Part shown: positions 1 to 7,970 of the stretch, in pieces | How the letters are laid out: every line of letters begins with the position of its first letter | Numbering within the stretch: position 1 is the first letter of the stretch | Assembly: GCF_007830495.1 (NCBI RefSeq) | Contig: NZ_VLKW01000013.1 | Location: 62,001 to 126,000 of the forward strand | DNA from: Pseudoduganella flava | GTDB taxonomy: Bacteria > Pseudomonadota > Gammaproteobacteria > Burkholderiales > Burkholderiaceae_D | Length of the DNA stretch: 64,000 nucleotides | Direction of reading: 5' to 3' | Notes under the pieces: model-generated | Told to the model about the DNA's origin: nothing | Databases searched by the model: none | The model's input: only the letters and a program-made list of their open reading frames with translations | Position numbers and translations under genes: made by a program

Positions 1-517
1 GCAGCTCGAACACCACGATCGCCGCCATCAGCCACAGCACGTAGCTGCGCGGCAGCGGCGACTCCTTCCAGCGCAGGCCGAAGTCCGCGGCCTCCGGCCC
101 GGCACCGAACAGCGCGGCGAACTGCGGCCAGTGCAGCAACGCGATCATCGATACGGCCATCAGCGGCAGCATCTCGAGGAAGCTGTGGATGTGCTGCTCG
201 AGCGGCGTGACGGTACGGTGCTGCGTGGCATACGACACGTCCCACAACGCGGTGGCTTCGTGCACGAAGAAGCAGGCGATCATGAAGGCCAGCACCAGCG
301 CGTTCACGTCGAGGAACAGCGCGGCCAGCACGGGCGCGCCCATCTCGACGAGCATCAGCAGGTGAATTGCCGATTCCTTCGGGCCGCTGGTGTGCTCGAT
401 GCCGGACCTGCGGTGGCACAGCCAGTCGGCCACGCCGGCGGCCAGCCACAGGGGCACGATGAAATACATCAGGTACATCTCGGACAGATGGGACAGGGTC
501 AGATGTGTGGGTTCCAT
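1..517 (-). CDS. uncharacterised multi-pass membrane protein (3' end outside window)
   Basis: The frame reads from an ATG at 517 down to position 1 without a stop, so only the first 172 residues are visible. A strong Shine-Dalgarno AAGGAGG (524-530) sits six bases upstream and fixes the start. The protein opens MEPTHLTLSHLSEMYLMYFI and contains at least four hydrophobic stretches (about residues 14-30, 55-85, 118-132 and 160-172), so an inner-membrane location is likely. Several histidines lie near membrane edges (for example VHEATALWDVSYATQHR). I do not recognise a named family with confidence. The next gene upstream in the same direction is the MFS pump, 110 bp away with two small hairpins between, so co-transcription is uncertain. 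Confidence 0.75.
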   Translation of the reverse strand, partial: MEPTHLTLSHLSEMYLMYFIVPLWLAAGVADWLCHRRSGIEHTSGPKESAIHLLMLVEMGAPVLAALFLDVNALVLAFMIACFFVHEATALWDVSYATQHRTVTPLEQHIHSFLEMLPLMAVSMIALLHWPQFAALFGAGPEAADFGLRWKESPLPRSYVLWLMAAIVVFEL

Positions 518-555
518 GGGCAACCTCCTTGCATCCCGATGCTAAGACGGACACA

Positions 556-608
556 GCCGGCATGTCAGCCGGCGTGCGCCCCATCGCGCTGTCGGACAAA
601 CTCCGACA
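556..608. other. two small hairpins between the MFS gene and the membrane-protein gene
   Basis: GCCGGC (556-561) pairs with 568-573, and TGTCGGA (590-596) pairs with TCCGACA (602-608). Neither is followed by a T-run on the transcribed strand, so they could be weak terminators, RNA-processing structures or chance. Confidence 0.3.
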
Positions 609-627
609 CGCGCCATCCCGATACCGT

Positions 628-1833
628 TCAGTGAGCGGCGACGCGCACCCGCTCGCCCGTGGCCACCGGCCGCGGAGCGCGTTCGTCCAGCCGGCCGGAC
701 AGCACCGTCAGCCCATACGCCACCAGCACGACGAGCGCGCCGATCCAGCCCGTATGCACGAGGCCCAGGCTGTCGACGATATGGCCGCCGCCCCACGCGC
801 CGCCGGCGATGCCGAGGTTGAACGCGGCGATGTTCAGGCCGGACGCGACGTCGACGGCGCGCGGCGTGTAATGCTCGGCCTGCTGCACGACGTACACCTG
901 CAAGCCGGCCACGTTGCCGAAGGCGACCGCGCCCCACAGCAGCACCGTCAGCACGACGAGCCACTTGTTCGGCGCGGTGAACGTCAGCACCAGCAGCACG
1001 GCGGCGAGGCCCAGGAAGATAATCTTCAGCGCGCCGACGGGGCCGCGGCGGTCGGCCAGCTTGCCGCCCCAGATATTGCCGACGGCGACCGACACGCCAT
1101 ACACGAGCATCACGAGGCCGACGGCGCTCTCGCCGAAGCCTGCCACCTTCTGCAGGATCGGTGCGAGGAACGTGAAGGCGATGAACGAGCCGCCGTAGCC
1201 CACCGCCGTCATCGCGTACACCAGCAGCAGGCGCGGTTGCGCCAGCACCTGGGCTTGGGCCAGCAGCGACGCGGGCTTGGTGTGGCGGATGCCGGCCGGG
1301 ACGAACAGCAGGCTGCCGATGAAGGCGATCACGCCCAGCGCGGATACGGCGAGGAAGGTCTCGCGCCAGCCGAAGTGCTGGCCGATGAAGGTCCCCAGCG
1401 GCACGCCCGTCACCAGCGCCACCGTCAGGCCCGTGAACATGATGGCGATCGCGCTGGCCGCCTTTTCCTTCGGCACCAGCGACGTGGCGATGGTCGAGCC
1501 GATCGAGAAGAACACGCCGTGCGCCAGGCCGGTCAGGATGCGCGCCGCGACGAGCGACTCGTAGCCGGGCGCCTGCCACGCCAGCAGATTTCCGGCGGTG
1601 AACAGCACCATCAGCGCCAGCAGCAGGATCTTGCGGGGCAGCTTGCCGGTCAGCGCCGTCAGCACGGGCGCGCCGATGGCGACACCCAGCGCATACAGGC
1701 TGACGAGCAGGCCGGCGGACGGCAACGTCACGTGCAGGTCGGCGGCAATGGTCGGCAGCAGGCCGACGATGACGAATTCGGTGGTTCCGATCGCAAATGC
1801 GCTGATGGTCAGCGCGAGCAAGGCAATGGGCAT
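628..1833 (-). CDS. MFS efflux transporter, DHA1 family (AraJ/YdhP-like)
   Basis: A 401-residue protein with the 12 hydrophobic segments of a major facilitator. The N-terminal helix FAIGTTEFVIVGLLPTIAAD and the loop that follows (GALYALGVAIGAP-like) are characteristic of the drug:H+ antiporter-1 branch that includes AraJ, YdhP and sugar-efflux pumps. RILTGLAHGVFFSIG near residue 100 corresponds to the family's motif in helix 4, and GVPLGTFIGQHFGWRETF near 145 to motif C and the following loop. The likely role is proton-driven export of a small hydrophobic or sugar-like compound from the cytoplasm; the substrate cannot be read from sequence. The start is the first ATG of the helical region, behind AGGAGTCCGCC. 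No local regulator is adjacent. Confidence 0.88.
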   Translation of the reverse strand: MPIALLALTISAFAIGTTEFVIVGLLPTIAADLHVTLPSAGLLVSLYALGVAIGAPVLTALTGKLPRKILLLALMVLFTAGNLLAWQAPGYESLVAARILTGLAHGVFFSIGSTIATSLVPKEKAASAIAIMFTGLTVALVTGVPLGTFIGQHFGWRETFLAVSALGVIAFIGSLLFVPAGIRHTKPASLLAQAQVLAQPRLLLVYAMTAVGYGGSFIAFTFLAPILQKVAGFGESAVGLVMLVYGVSVAVGNIWGGKLADRRGPVGALKIIFLGLAAVLLVLTFTAPNKWLVVLTVLLWGAVAFGNVAGLQVYVVQQAEHYTPRAVDVASGLNIAAFNLGIAGGAWGGGHIVDSLGLVHTGWIGALVVLVAYGLTVLSGRLDERAPRPVATGERVRVAAH

Positions 1834-1930
1834 GGCGGACTCCTGTTAAAGTGATGCCGCGCAGTATCCCGGAAGTCATTCTTCCGAAAAAGACCCACTC
1901 AAGCAGAAGTTTTTTGACCCAGATTCAACA

Positions 1931-2143
1931 ATGAACAGCGAAGCACTTGCCCTGCTCCTCGTCCGCGAGATGCCATATGGGAAATACCAAGGCCGCAAGC
2001 TGGCCGACCTGCCGGGCCATTACCTTGGGTGGATGGCGCGCGCCGGCTTTCCGAAGGGCGAGCTGGGCGCGCTGCTGGCGCTGATGTACGAGCTCGATCA
2101 CAACAACCTGCGAGGATTGCTCGATCCGCTGCGGGGGCGTTAG
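1931..2143 (+). CDS. DUF3820 family small protein
   Basis: Seventy residues. The core MPYGKYQGRKLADLP followed by YLGWMARAGFPKGELG is the signature of DUF3820 (described in databases as putative quorum-sensing-regulated virulence factor). The biochemical role is unknown; the family is small, soluble and has no catalytic residues that can be pointed to. It is a full-length member. The gene is convergent with the PPC-domain gene, and the two stop codons overlap by four bases (2140-2143), so the 3' ends of the two mRNAs are complementary. Confidence 0.85.
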   Translation: MNSEALALLLVREMPYGKYQGRKLADLPGHYLGWMARAGFPKGELGALLALMYELDHNNLRGLLDPLRGR

Positions 2144-2535
2144 ACGGTCCGGATCGTCAACTCGGGATAGCCAGTGGCGGCATCGTGGGCGCGGCCGAAC
2201 GCATGCCCCGGCAACACGGCCAGCAGCAACTCGGCCGTCGTGCGCACGCGGCAGCCGGGTGCCACGTGTCCGCCCACCACCCTGCCCTGCGCGTCGGCCA
2301 CCGACATGTGCAGGTGCGCGCCGTCGGGCGATACGGTGCCCGCCAGGGTCAGGATTTCCAGGTCGCCGGTGATTGCGTCGGCATGCGGGCGGCCGGCAAA
2401 GCGCAGCATCGCGCCGGACAGCGAGCCGATACCCTGCAGCACGTACACGGCGTCGTGGCCGTGCGCCACCTGTTCGATCGCGGCGCGCAGGTCGTCGCCC
2501 GGGTTCAGGCGCAGCGGCAGCGCATGCAGGCTCAT
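2140..2535 (-). CDS. PPC/DUF296 domain protein
   Basis: 131 residues covering a single PPC (plants and prokaryotes conserved, DUF296) domain. GDDLRAAIEQVA, the GIGSLSGAMLRFAG segment, LEILTLAGTVSPDGAHLHMSV and the closing GHAFGRAHD are the usual landmarks; conserved histidines lie in LHMS and GGHV. In plants this domain is attached to AT-hooks; bacterial single-domain versions have no settled function and are often called DNA-binding without proof. The ATG at 2535 overlaps the TGA of the upstream glutaredoxin-like gene (ATGA), indicating translational coupling. An in-frame upstream ATG exists but would run through the neighbour's coding region. Confidence 0.85.
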   Translation of the reverse strand: MSLHALPLRLNPGDDLRAAIEQVAHGHDAVYVLQGIGSLSGAMLRFAGRPHADAITGDLEILTLAGTVSPDGAHLHMSVADAQGRVVGGHVAPGCRVRTTAELLLAVLPGHAFGRAHDAATGYPELTIRTV

Positions 2536-2915
2536 GCCGGCGCCCGCGGTGCGGCCAGCAGCGCCACGAACTGGCCGTGCTCGACCAGCCGTTCCAGGTC
2601 GGCCGCGCCGCCGATCAGCACGCCGTTCACGAAGATCATCGGGAAGGTCGGCCAGCCGCTCCACATCTTCAGCGCCAGCCGCCGCTTCCACTGGCTCAGG
2701 TAGCTGCCGTATTCCAGGTAGGTGTATTGGGTGCCGATGCGGTCGAGCAGGCGGCGGGCGCGGCGCGGAAACGGGTTCTGCTTCATGCCGACGACGACGA
2801 CCGGATGCCGCGCGATCGCGCTCTTCACCTCGTCGATCACGTCCGCATGGAAACGGCCAAGTTCGTCGCGCAGCGCGGGGTGGAGTTGGTCTTCGGGAAG
2901 CAGGTTACGCGGCAT
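2532..2915 (-). CDS. glutaredoxin-like protein without cysteines
   Basis: 127 residues with a glutaredoxin/thioredoxin-fold pattern: the strand HPVVVVGMKQ, helix RRARRLLDRIG, strand YTYLEYG, the cis-proline loop WPTFPMIFVNG and the glycine pair GVLIGGAADL that normally binds glutathione. The CxxC/CxxS active site is replaced by NPFP (residues 47-50), and the whole protein contains no cysteine, so it cannot act as a disulfide oxidoreductase. From memory, similar QNPFP proteins occur in other Burkholderiales, suggesting a conserved non-redox role (glutathione or protein binding) rather than decay. It is translationally coupled to the PPC-domain gene downstream. Confidence 0.82.
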   Translation of the reverse strand: MPRNLLPEDQLHPALRDELGRFHADVIDEVKSAIARHPVVVVGMKQNPFPRRARRLLDRIGTQYTYLEYGSYLSQWKRRLALKMWSGWPTFPMIFVNGVLIGGAADLERLVEHGQFVALLAAPRAPA

Positions 2916-3070
2916 GGAGCGCCTTTCATCGAGGGAGAGATTGTGTCATGACCCATATTGCTGTGTTACTTTTCAGTTGGCCGTTGTCCTACAAAGACCC
3001 CTCCTAAGCTCTTATAAAGTCGACCAGCCGATGGGCATAAGATGAGCATTCCTTTACACGACTTGCACGC

Positions 3071-3106
3071 CATTGAAGGTGACATCGAAGGTGCCATCGA
3101 AGGTCA
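3071..3106. repeat. 12-bp tandem repeat, three copies
   Basis: CATTGAAGGTGA, CATCGAAGGTGC and CATCGAAGGTCA follow one another directly in the leader region of the KGG gene (the 2916-3167 gap otherwise shows nothing I can name). The copies look like recent slippage duplication. Confidence 0.7.
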
Positions 3107-3167
3107 ATGAGCGTGAGAACAGGTTCCGTAAAGGATGTGCAATGTTCATATCATAAAGGAGAAGACC

Positions 3168-3524
3168 ATGGCATCATCGAATCAAGGTGGTAACAATCAA
3201 GGCGGCAACAAAGGCGGTAACAAGCAGAGCGGCGGCGACACCAGCAACCGCGGCTTCGCCTCGATGGACCCGCAACGCCAGCGCGAAATCGCCTCCGAAG
3301 GCGGCCGCGCAGCACATGCTTCGGGCAATGCCCATGAGTTCACCTCTGAGGAAGCACGCAAGGCCGGCTCCATGAGCCACAAGAACGACGGCAACCGCCA
3401 GAGCGGCAACCAGGGCTCCAGCGGTGGCGGCAATCAGGGCTCGAGCGGCAGCACCCGCGGCGGCACGCCGGAGCAGCACGCACAGGCAGGCCGTCAAAGC
3501 CACAAAAACGACGACAAGCGCTGA
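3168..3524 (+). CDS. KGG domain stress-induced protein (YciG/con-10 like)
   Basis: 118 residues, very hydrophilic and glycine/asparagine-rich with no hydrophobic core, so probably disordered. The central block GFASMDPQRQREIASEGGRAAH and the later THE-AR-KAGSMSHKN pattern and C-terminal HAQAGRQSHKNDDK are KGG motifs, the repeat of fungal con-10 and bacterial YciG, GsiB-like general stress proteins. The role is probably desiccation, osmotic or stationary-phase protection. The ATG at 3168 has AAAGGAG (3155-3161) at ideal distance; an in-frame ATG at 3135 lacks such a site. A strong terminator follows. Glycine-serine-asparagine linkers between motifs vary in length and look repeat-driven. Confidence 0.88.
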   Translation: MASSNQGGNNQGGNKGGNKQSGGDTSNRGFASMDPQRQREIASEGGRAAHASGNAHEFTSEEARKAGSMSHKNDGNRQSGNQGSSGGGNQGSSGSTRGGTPEQHAQAGRQSHKNDDKR

Positions 3525-3561
3525 TCCCGGCGCTGGCGTTTCCCCGCCCAGGCGGGAAGTG

Positions 3562-3588
3562 AAAAGCCGCTCGACAGAGCGGCTTTTT
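3562..3588. terminator. rho-independent terminator, bidirectional
   Basis: AGCCGCTC (3565-3572) pairs perfectly with GAGCGGCT (3577-3584) around a GACA loop, flanked by AAA on the left and a T-run on the right. It would end the KGG transcript on the plus strand and can also serve the convergent EamA gene. Confidence 0.88.
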
Positions 3589-3613
3589 CGTTGGCGCCGG
3601 GAGTCACGGCAGA

Positions 3614-4516
3614 TCATTCCGCCAGCGGCGCGCGCCGCCATGCGGGCAGCCTCAGGAACCCCATCGTCAGCGCGCAGCCAAGCAGGATCACGGCGCAGCA
3701 GGCGCCCATCCGCGCCGTCAGCCGCTCACCGAGGAACAGGCCACCCCACAGCACCCCGAACGCGGGAATCAGGAACAGCGCACTCATCGCGCGGCTTGCG
3801 CCCAGGCGCGCGATCAGCCCGTAGAACAGCACATAGGCGAATGTCGTGCACAGCGCGCACAAGGCCAGCAGCGCGGACCAGGCTTGCGCGGACGGCGTGC
3901 TGGCCGGCCACCACACCATCATCGGCACCACCAGCAGCAGGGCCGCGCCGACCTGGCTGCCGGCGGCTACCGCCAGCGGCGGCACGTGCGCCAGGTAGCG
4001 CTTCGTGAAATTGCCGGTGAAGCCGTACAGCATCGTCGCGCACAGGCAGGCGCAGGCCGCCAGCAACGTGCCCGCCAGGTCGCCGGGATGCAGGTGCACC
4101 TTGTCCGCGACGAGCAGCACCACACCGCCAAAGCCGATCGCCAGGCCCGTCATGCGCTGCGCCGTCAGCCGCTCGCCCAGCCACAGCGCGCCGAACAGCG
4201 CGGCGAACAACGGCGTCGTCGACGACAGGATCGCCGACAGCCCGGCCGGAATGGCCAGCGCGGCGAAATTGAACAGCAGGAACGGCAGCGCGCCATTCGT
4301 CACGCCCACCAGCGCGATGCCTTTCCAGTGCCGCACCATGTCGGCCCACAGGCCGCGCCACAGCAACAGCGGCAGCATCAGCGCAGCGGCCAGCACGGCG
4401 CGCGCGCCGGCCATCGCCACAGGGCCGAACGCGGGGGCGGCGACGCGGATGAACAGGTAGGAAGCGCCCCACATCGCGGCGACGAGCACCAGCTGGGCTG
4501 CATCGGCGCGCTTCAT
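3614..4516 (-). CDS. EamA/DMT family transporter
   Basis: 300 residues with about ten hydrophobic helices arranged as two EamA repeats: the first begins LVLVAAMWGASYLFIRVAAP with a GAR motif after helix 2, and the second starts near residue 150 (TLLAACACLCATMLYGFTGNF) and contains ALFLIPAFGVLWGGLFLGERLT, the diagnostic end of the repeat. Members are inner-membrane drug/metabolite exporters of the RhaT/YdcZ superfamily; the substrate is unknown. The start MKRADAAQ at 4516 was chosen because the frame upstream runs into the interspersed repeat at 4561-4609 and encodes no hydrophobic sequence. It is convergent with the KGG gene. Confidence 0.87.
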   Translation of the reverse strand: MKRADAAQLVLVAAMWGASYLFIRVAAPAFGPVAMAGARAVLAAALMLPLLLWRGLWADMVRHWKGIALVGVTNGALPFLLFNFAALAIPAGLSAILSSTTPLFAALFGALWLGERLTAQRMTGLAIGFGGVVLLVADKVHLHPGDLAGTLLAACACLCATMLYGFTGNFTKRYLAHVPPLAVAAGSQVGAALLLVVPMMVWWPASTPSAQAWSALLALCALCTTFAYVLFYGLIARLGASRAMSALFLIPAFGVLWGGLFLGERLTARMGACCAVILLGCALTMGFLRLPAWRRAPLAE

Positions 4517-4560
4517 CGCGTTGCTCCGGCGGCGCGCGGACGGCAAACAGTGGGGACCGT

Positions 4561-4609
4561 AGAGCCCGTGTCTCTTTGGGGGTCTGACCCCACGGTGGAC
4601 ACAAGCTCT
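4561..4609. repeat. interspersed palindromic element, GGGGTC..GACCCC family (copy 1)
   Basis: Nested inverted repeats: AGAGC (4561-4565) with GCTCT (4605-4609), GTGTC (4568-4572) with GACAC (4598-4602), and a central GGGGGTCTGACCCC. The same core recurs at 9740-9876 and 37062-37088. It lies in the 4517-4730 gap, which otherwise holds no gene that I can see. Confidence 0.7.
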
Positions 4610-4730
4610 ACAGTAAAGAGGTAATGGTGACGTTGCATGGCACACTCGTTGTTATCGTGCGTGCCATTGTCGCGGCAATGCTGGCTCCATCCAAGAGCCA
4701 GCCGAAGTCATCCCGATGGAGCCAGCGGCG

Positions 4731-6884
4731 TCAGTTCGCGGCGGGCAGCGCCAGGCGGCGGCCTTCGCGCAGCATGCGTTCGAAGTCGTGCGCCGGCACG
4801 GGCTGGCTGAACAGGTAGCCCTGCAGCTGATCGCAGCCCAGTTCGCGCAGGAAGGTCATCTGTTCCATCGTCTCGACGCCCTCGGCCACGATTTCCTGCC
4901 GCAGCTGCTGGGCCATCATGACGATCGCGCGGGCGATCGCGCAATCGTTTTCCTCGTGCGGCAGGCCGACGACGAACGCGCGATCGATCTTCAGGGTGCT
5001 GATCGGGAATTTCTTCAGGTAGGCCAGGCTCGAATAGCCGGTGCCGAAATCGTCCAGCGCCAGCGCGAGGCCCATCGCCACCAGTTCGTTCATGATCGCG
5101 ATGACGGTCTCGGCGCCCCGTACCAGCAGGCTTTCCGTGATCTCCAGCATGATCTGCTCGGGGTGGACGGCATGCCGCTGCAGCGCCTCGGCCATGCGCT
5201 GCGGCAGGCCGCGGTCGAACTGGCGCGCGGACAGGTTGACGGCGATCGGCGGCATCACCAGGTTCGCGTCCTGCCACGCGCGGATCTGCCGGCACGCTTC
5301 CTCGACGACCCAGTTGCCGAGCTCCATGATCAGGCCCGTCTCCTCGGCGACCGGGATGAACACGCCGGGGGACACGAGGCCGCGCACCGGATGGCGCCAG
5401 CGCAGCAGCGCTTCGGCGCCGACGATACGGCCGCTGCGCAGGCTCACCTTCGGCTGGTAGTACAGCTGCAGCTCCCCGTTCGCCAGCGCGTCGCGCAATT
5501 CGCTCTCGATGCGCAGGTGTTCCTTGGCGCGCTGGTTCATCTCCTCGGAGAAGAACAGCAGTGCCGGTTCCATGCTGGTGCCGGCGCGCGCCGCCGCCAC
5601 GTCCGCGCCGCGCAGCAGCGCGCCCGGCTCGTGCGCATCCTCCGGATAGACGGCGATGCCCACGTGCGTGCCCACCTGCAGCGTGTGCGTGCCGACGACG
5701 ATCGGCGCGGCCAGCACGTCGACCAGCTTGCGGGCGACGAGGGCCGCATGTTCGCGCCGTTCGATGCGCAGCAGGCCGACGGCGAACTTGCCGCCATCGA
5801 GCCGCGCCAGGATGTCGCCTTCGCGCAGCCGCGAACGCAGCAGCCGCCCCGCCTCGACCAGCAAGGCGTTGCCCACGTCATGGCCCAGCGTGTCGGCGAT
5901 GGCACCCAGCCGCGTGATCTCGATGACGAGCAGCGCGCCATGGTCGCGGTTGCGGCGCGCCTCCGCCATCGCCTGGCCCAGCAGCTGCATCAGCAAGCCC
6001 TGGTTCGGCAAGCCCGTCAGCGCGTCGTAGTTCGCCATGCGCTGCATGCGCGCCTCGGCATCCTTGTGCACGCTGATGTCGGTGAACAGCGAGAACGTGT
6101 GGCTGATGCGGCCGTGCTCGTCGCGCACGGCGCTGACGACGACCGATTGCGGGAACAGCTCGCCGCTCTTGCGGCGGCCCACGATCTCGCCGCGCCACGG
6201 CCCGCCGCCCTGCATCGCCGCGCGCACCTGGCCGCGGAAGTCGGCGTCGTGCACGCCCGAGCGCAGCAGGTCCGGCGTCTTGCCGATCGCCTCGGCCATC
6301 GTGTAGCCCGTGATGCGCGTGAACGCGCTGTTGATCGACACGATGCGTTCGCTCGCATCGGTGATCAGCACGCCCTGGTCGCTGTCCTCGATGATGCGGG
6401 CGTGCAGGCTCATTTTCTCGGCCGGCGACAATTCGTCGCGCAGCTGCGTCAGCCGCACATGCATGCCGGCCGGCTCGGACGTAGCGTCCTTGACGAGCGA
6501 GATCGACAGGCGCACCCAGATCACGTCGCCCGACTTCTTGCGCCGCCGCACCTCGGCCACGGCATTGTCCGATTCGACGACCAGCTCGGCGATATTGCCC
6601 TCCTCGTCGTCGTCCGCATACAGGAACAGCACGTGCTGCCCGATCGCCTCGTCCGCCGCGTAGCCGAACATGCGCTCGGCGCCGCGGTTCCAGCCCGTCA
6701 CGTAGCCGGCCAGGTCCAGTTCCATCGCCGCTTCGTCGACCTGCTCCTTCTGCGCCCGCAGCACCGTCAGTTCGGCGGCCAGCTCCGTCTCCAGCAGCGC
6801 CAGCGTCTGCGTCTGCGCGTCGCCCTGCTGGTCGCGGGCCAGCCGGGACAGCTCCAGGCAACGAGCGAGCGCCGCTTCACGCAT
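4731..6884 (-). CDS. PAS-PAS-GGDEF(degenerate)-EAL cyclic-di-GMP phosphodiesterase
   Basis: 717 residues. An N-terminal helical stretch is followed by a PAS domain (about 50-150), a second PAS/PAC (about 160-275, ending SLFTDISVHKDAE), a GGDEF domain (about 285-440) and an EAL domain (about 455-705). The GGDEF signature is replaced by DGGKF (363-367), so diguanylate cyclase activity is unlikely. The EAL domain keeps EALLRW (EAL 491-493), NLSARQF, ITES, DDFGTGYSS (611-619), KIDR and AEGVET (667-672), the residues needed for metal binding and c-di-GMP hydrolysis. A cytosolic signal-responsive phosphodiesterase is the best call; the GGDEF domain may sense GTP. Its start overlaps the end of the HDOD gene by 8 bp (6877-6884), so the two are co-translated. 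Confidence 0.9.
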   Translation of the reverse strand: MREAALARCLELSRLARDQQGDAQTQTLALLETELAAELTVLRAQKEQVDEAAMELDLAGYVTGWNRGAERMFGYAADEAIGQHVLFLYADDDEEGNIAELVVESDNAVAEVRRRKKSGDVIWVRLSISLVKDATSEPAGMHVRLTQLRDELSPAEKMSLHARIIEDSDQGVLITDASERIVSINSAFTRITGYTMAEAIGKTPDLLRSGVHDADFRGQVRAAMQGGGPWRGEIVGRRKSGELFPQSVVVSAVRDEHGRISHTFSLFTDISVHKDAEARMQRMANYDALTGLPNQGLLMQLLGQAMAEARRNRDHGALLVIEITRLGAIADTLGHDVGNALLVEAGRLLRSRLREGDILARLDGGKFAVGLLRIERREHAALVARKLVDVLAAPIVVGTHTLQVGTHVGIAVYPEDAHEPGALLRGADVAAARAGTSMEPALLFFSEEMNQRAKEHLRIESELRDALANGELQLYYQPKVSLRSGRIVGAEALLRWRHPVRGLVSPGVFIPVAEETGLIMELGNWVVEEACRQIRAWQDANLVMPPIAVNLSARQFDRGLPQRMAEALQRHAVHPEQIMLEITESLLVRGAETVIAIMNELVAMGLALALDDFGTGYSSLAYLKKFPISTLKIDRAFVVGLPHEENDCAIARAIVMMAQQLRQEIVAEGVETMEQMTFLRELGCDQLQGYLFSQPVPAHDFERMLREGRRLALPAAN

Positions 6885-7848
6885 GGGCGCGTCCCGTCAC
6901 GTCGCCCGTCACGGCCAGCATCCACAGGTTCGCTTCCGCCACCAGCGCATTGAACTGCGCGGCCGGCAGCTGGACGGCTTCCAGCGCGGCGGCGACGGAC
7001 GCGAACTCGCCCCGCTCGGCCTCCTCGACGAGCGCAAGCAGCGCGCCCAGTTCGCCCTGCTGTGCCAGCAGCGCGCGCTGCACGGCGTCGCCGAGCGCCA
7101 GCGGCGCCAGCACCTCGGCCAGCGGCGTGCCGAACAGCACGCCCAGCAGCGAGAACATGCCCGTCATGAAAGCCTGTTCCTGGTTGTGCTTGTCGAGCCC
7201 CGTCGCGCGGGCCAGCAGCTCCATCAGCCGCGCCCGCACCGACACGCGGGCCAGCAACATCGCCGAACGCATGTCGCCGGCGCGCGCGGCGAACAGCATC
7301 AGGTTCAGCCAGCGGCGCAGTTGCTGCCGGCCGAGAATCAGGATCGCCTGCGAAAAACTGGTGACCTTGCGGCCGGCACCGGCCCGCAGCGAATTGACGA
7401 GTCGCAGCAGGTGGTACGACAAGGTCGGGTCGCGCCGCAGCAGGTCCTCGATTTCATGGGTGTCCGCATCCGCATTGACGAGCTGGACCAGCTGCAGCGC
7501 CAGCGCCCGCGACGCGGCCTGGTTGCCGGTGGGGCGGCACGGCGGCACCAGCGCCCAATCGCCTTCGATCCAGGCGACGTGGCCCGGCAGGTCCTTGTCG
7601 AACGGCCGGTCGGCACGCAGCGCGCGGCCGGGGCACAGCTCGATCCAGCCGGCTTGCCGCAACGGCAACGCGGAGGGTTCGGCCAACCCCTGCCGGTAAT
7701 GGCAGGGAAACTTGGCGGCCAGCTGGGCCAGCGGCTGGGCGACCGTGACCGGCCAGTCGGCGTGCGCGGCATCCGGCGCCGACGCCAGGACAAGGCCGGC
7801 GGGAATGCCGTTCCGATCGGCCAGCAGCTGCAGGAAAATCGAGTTCAT
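6877..7848 (-). CDS. HDOD domain signalling protein (EAL-HDOD relative, YuxH-like)
   Basis: 323 residues. The C-terminal two thirds (about 110-310) form an HDOD domain: ALQLVQLVNADADTHEIEDL, then RRDPTLSYHLLRLVNS and ILGRQQLRRWLNLMLFAA are the usual helices that follow the EAL half in YuxH/CdgJ proteins. The N-terminal 110 residues occupy the position of the EAL half but carry no EAL, DDFG or KID motif, so they are a degenerate or truncated version. HDOD proteins lack the HD metal site and act as protein-interaction signalling modules. The 8-bp overlap with the phosphodiesterase gene downstream argues that the pair works in one c-di-GMP pathway, for example controlling motility or biofilm. 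Confidence 0.85.
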   Translation of the reverse strand: MNSIFLQLLADRNGIPAGLVLASAPDAAHADWPVTVAQPLAQLAAKFPCHYRQGLAEPSALPLRQAGWIELCPGRALRADRPFDKDLPGHVAWIEGDWALVPPCRPTGNQAASRALALQLVQLVNADADTHEIEDLLRRDPTLSYHLLRLVNSLRAGAGRKVTSFSQAILILGRQQLRRWLNLMLFAARAGDMRSAMLLARVSVRARLMELLARATGLDKHNQEQAFMTGMFSLLGVLFGTPLAEVLAPLALGDAVQRALLAQQGELGALLALVEEAERGEFASVAAALEAVQLPAAQFNALVAEANLWMLAVTGDVTGRAHA

Positions 7849-7970
7849 GGCGAGGAATCAGAGTGATGGCGCGAGCCGACAATCCTTATGTTAACGCGAA
7901 ACAGTTGGCGACAGTCAACAATTACCGCAACCCAATTTCTACTTCCCGGCGCGTGTTTGACGCACCGCAA

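Noticed and set aside
6310-6420. An active diguanylate cyclase in the PAS-GGDEF-EAL protein
   Set aside because: The signature is DGGKF in place of GGDEF/GGEEF, so cyclase activity is not supported.
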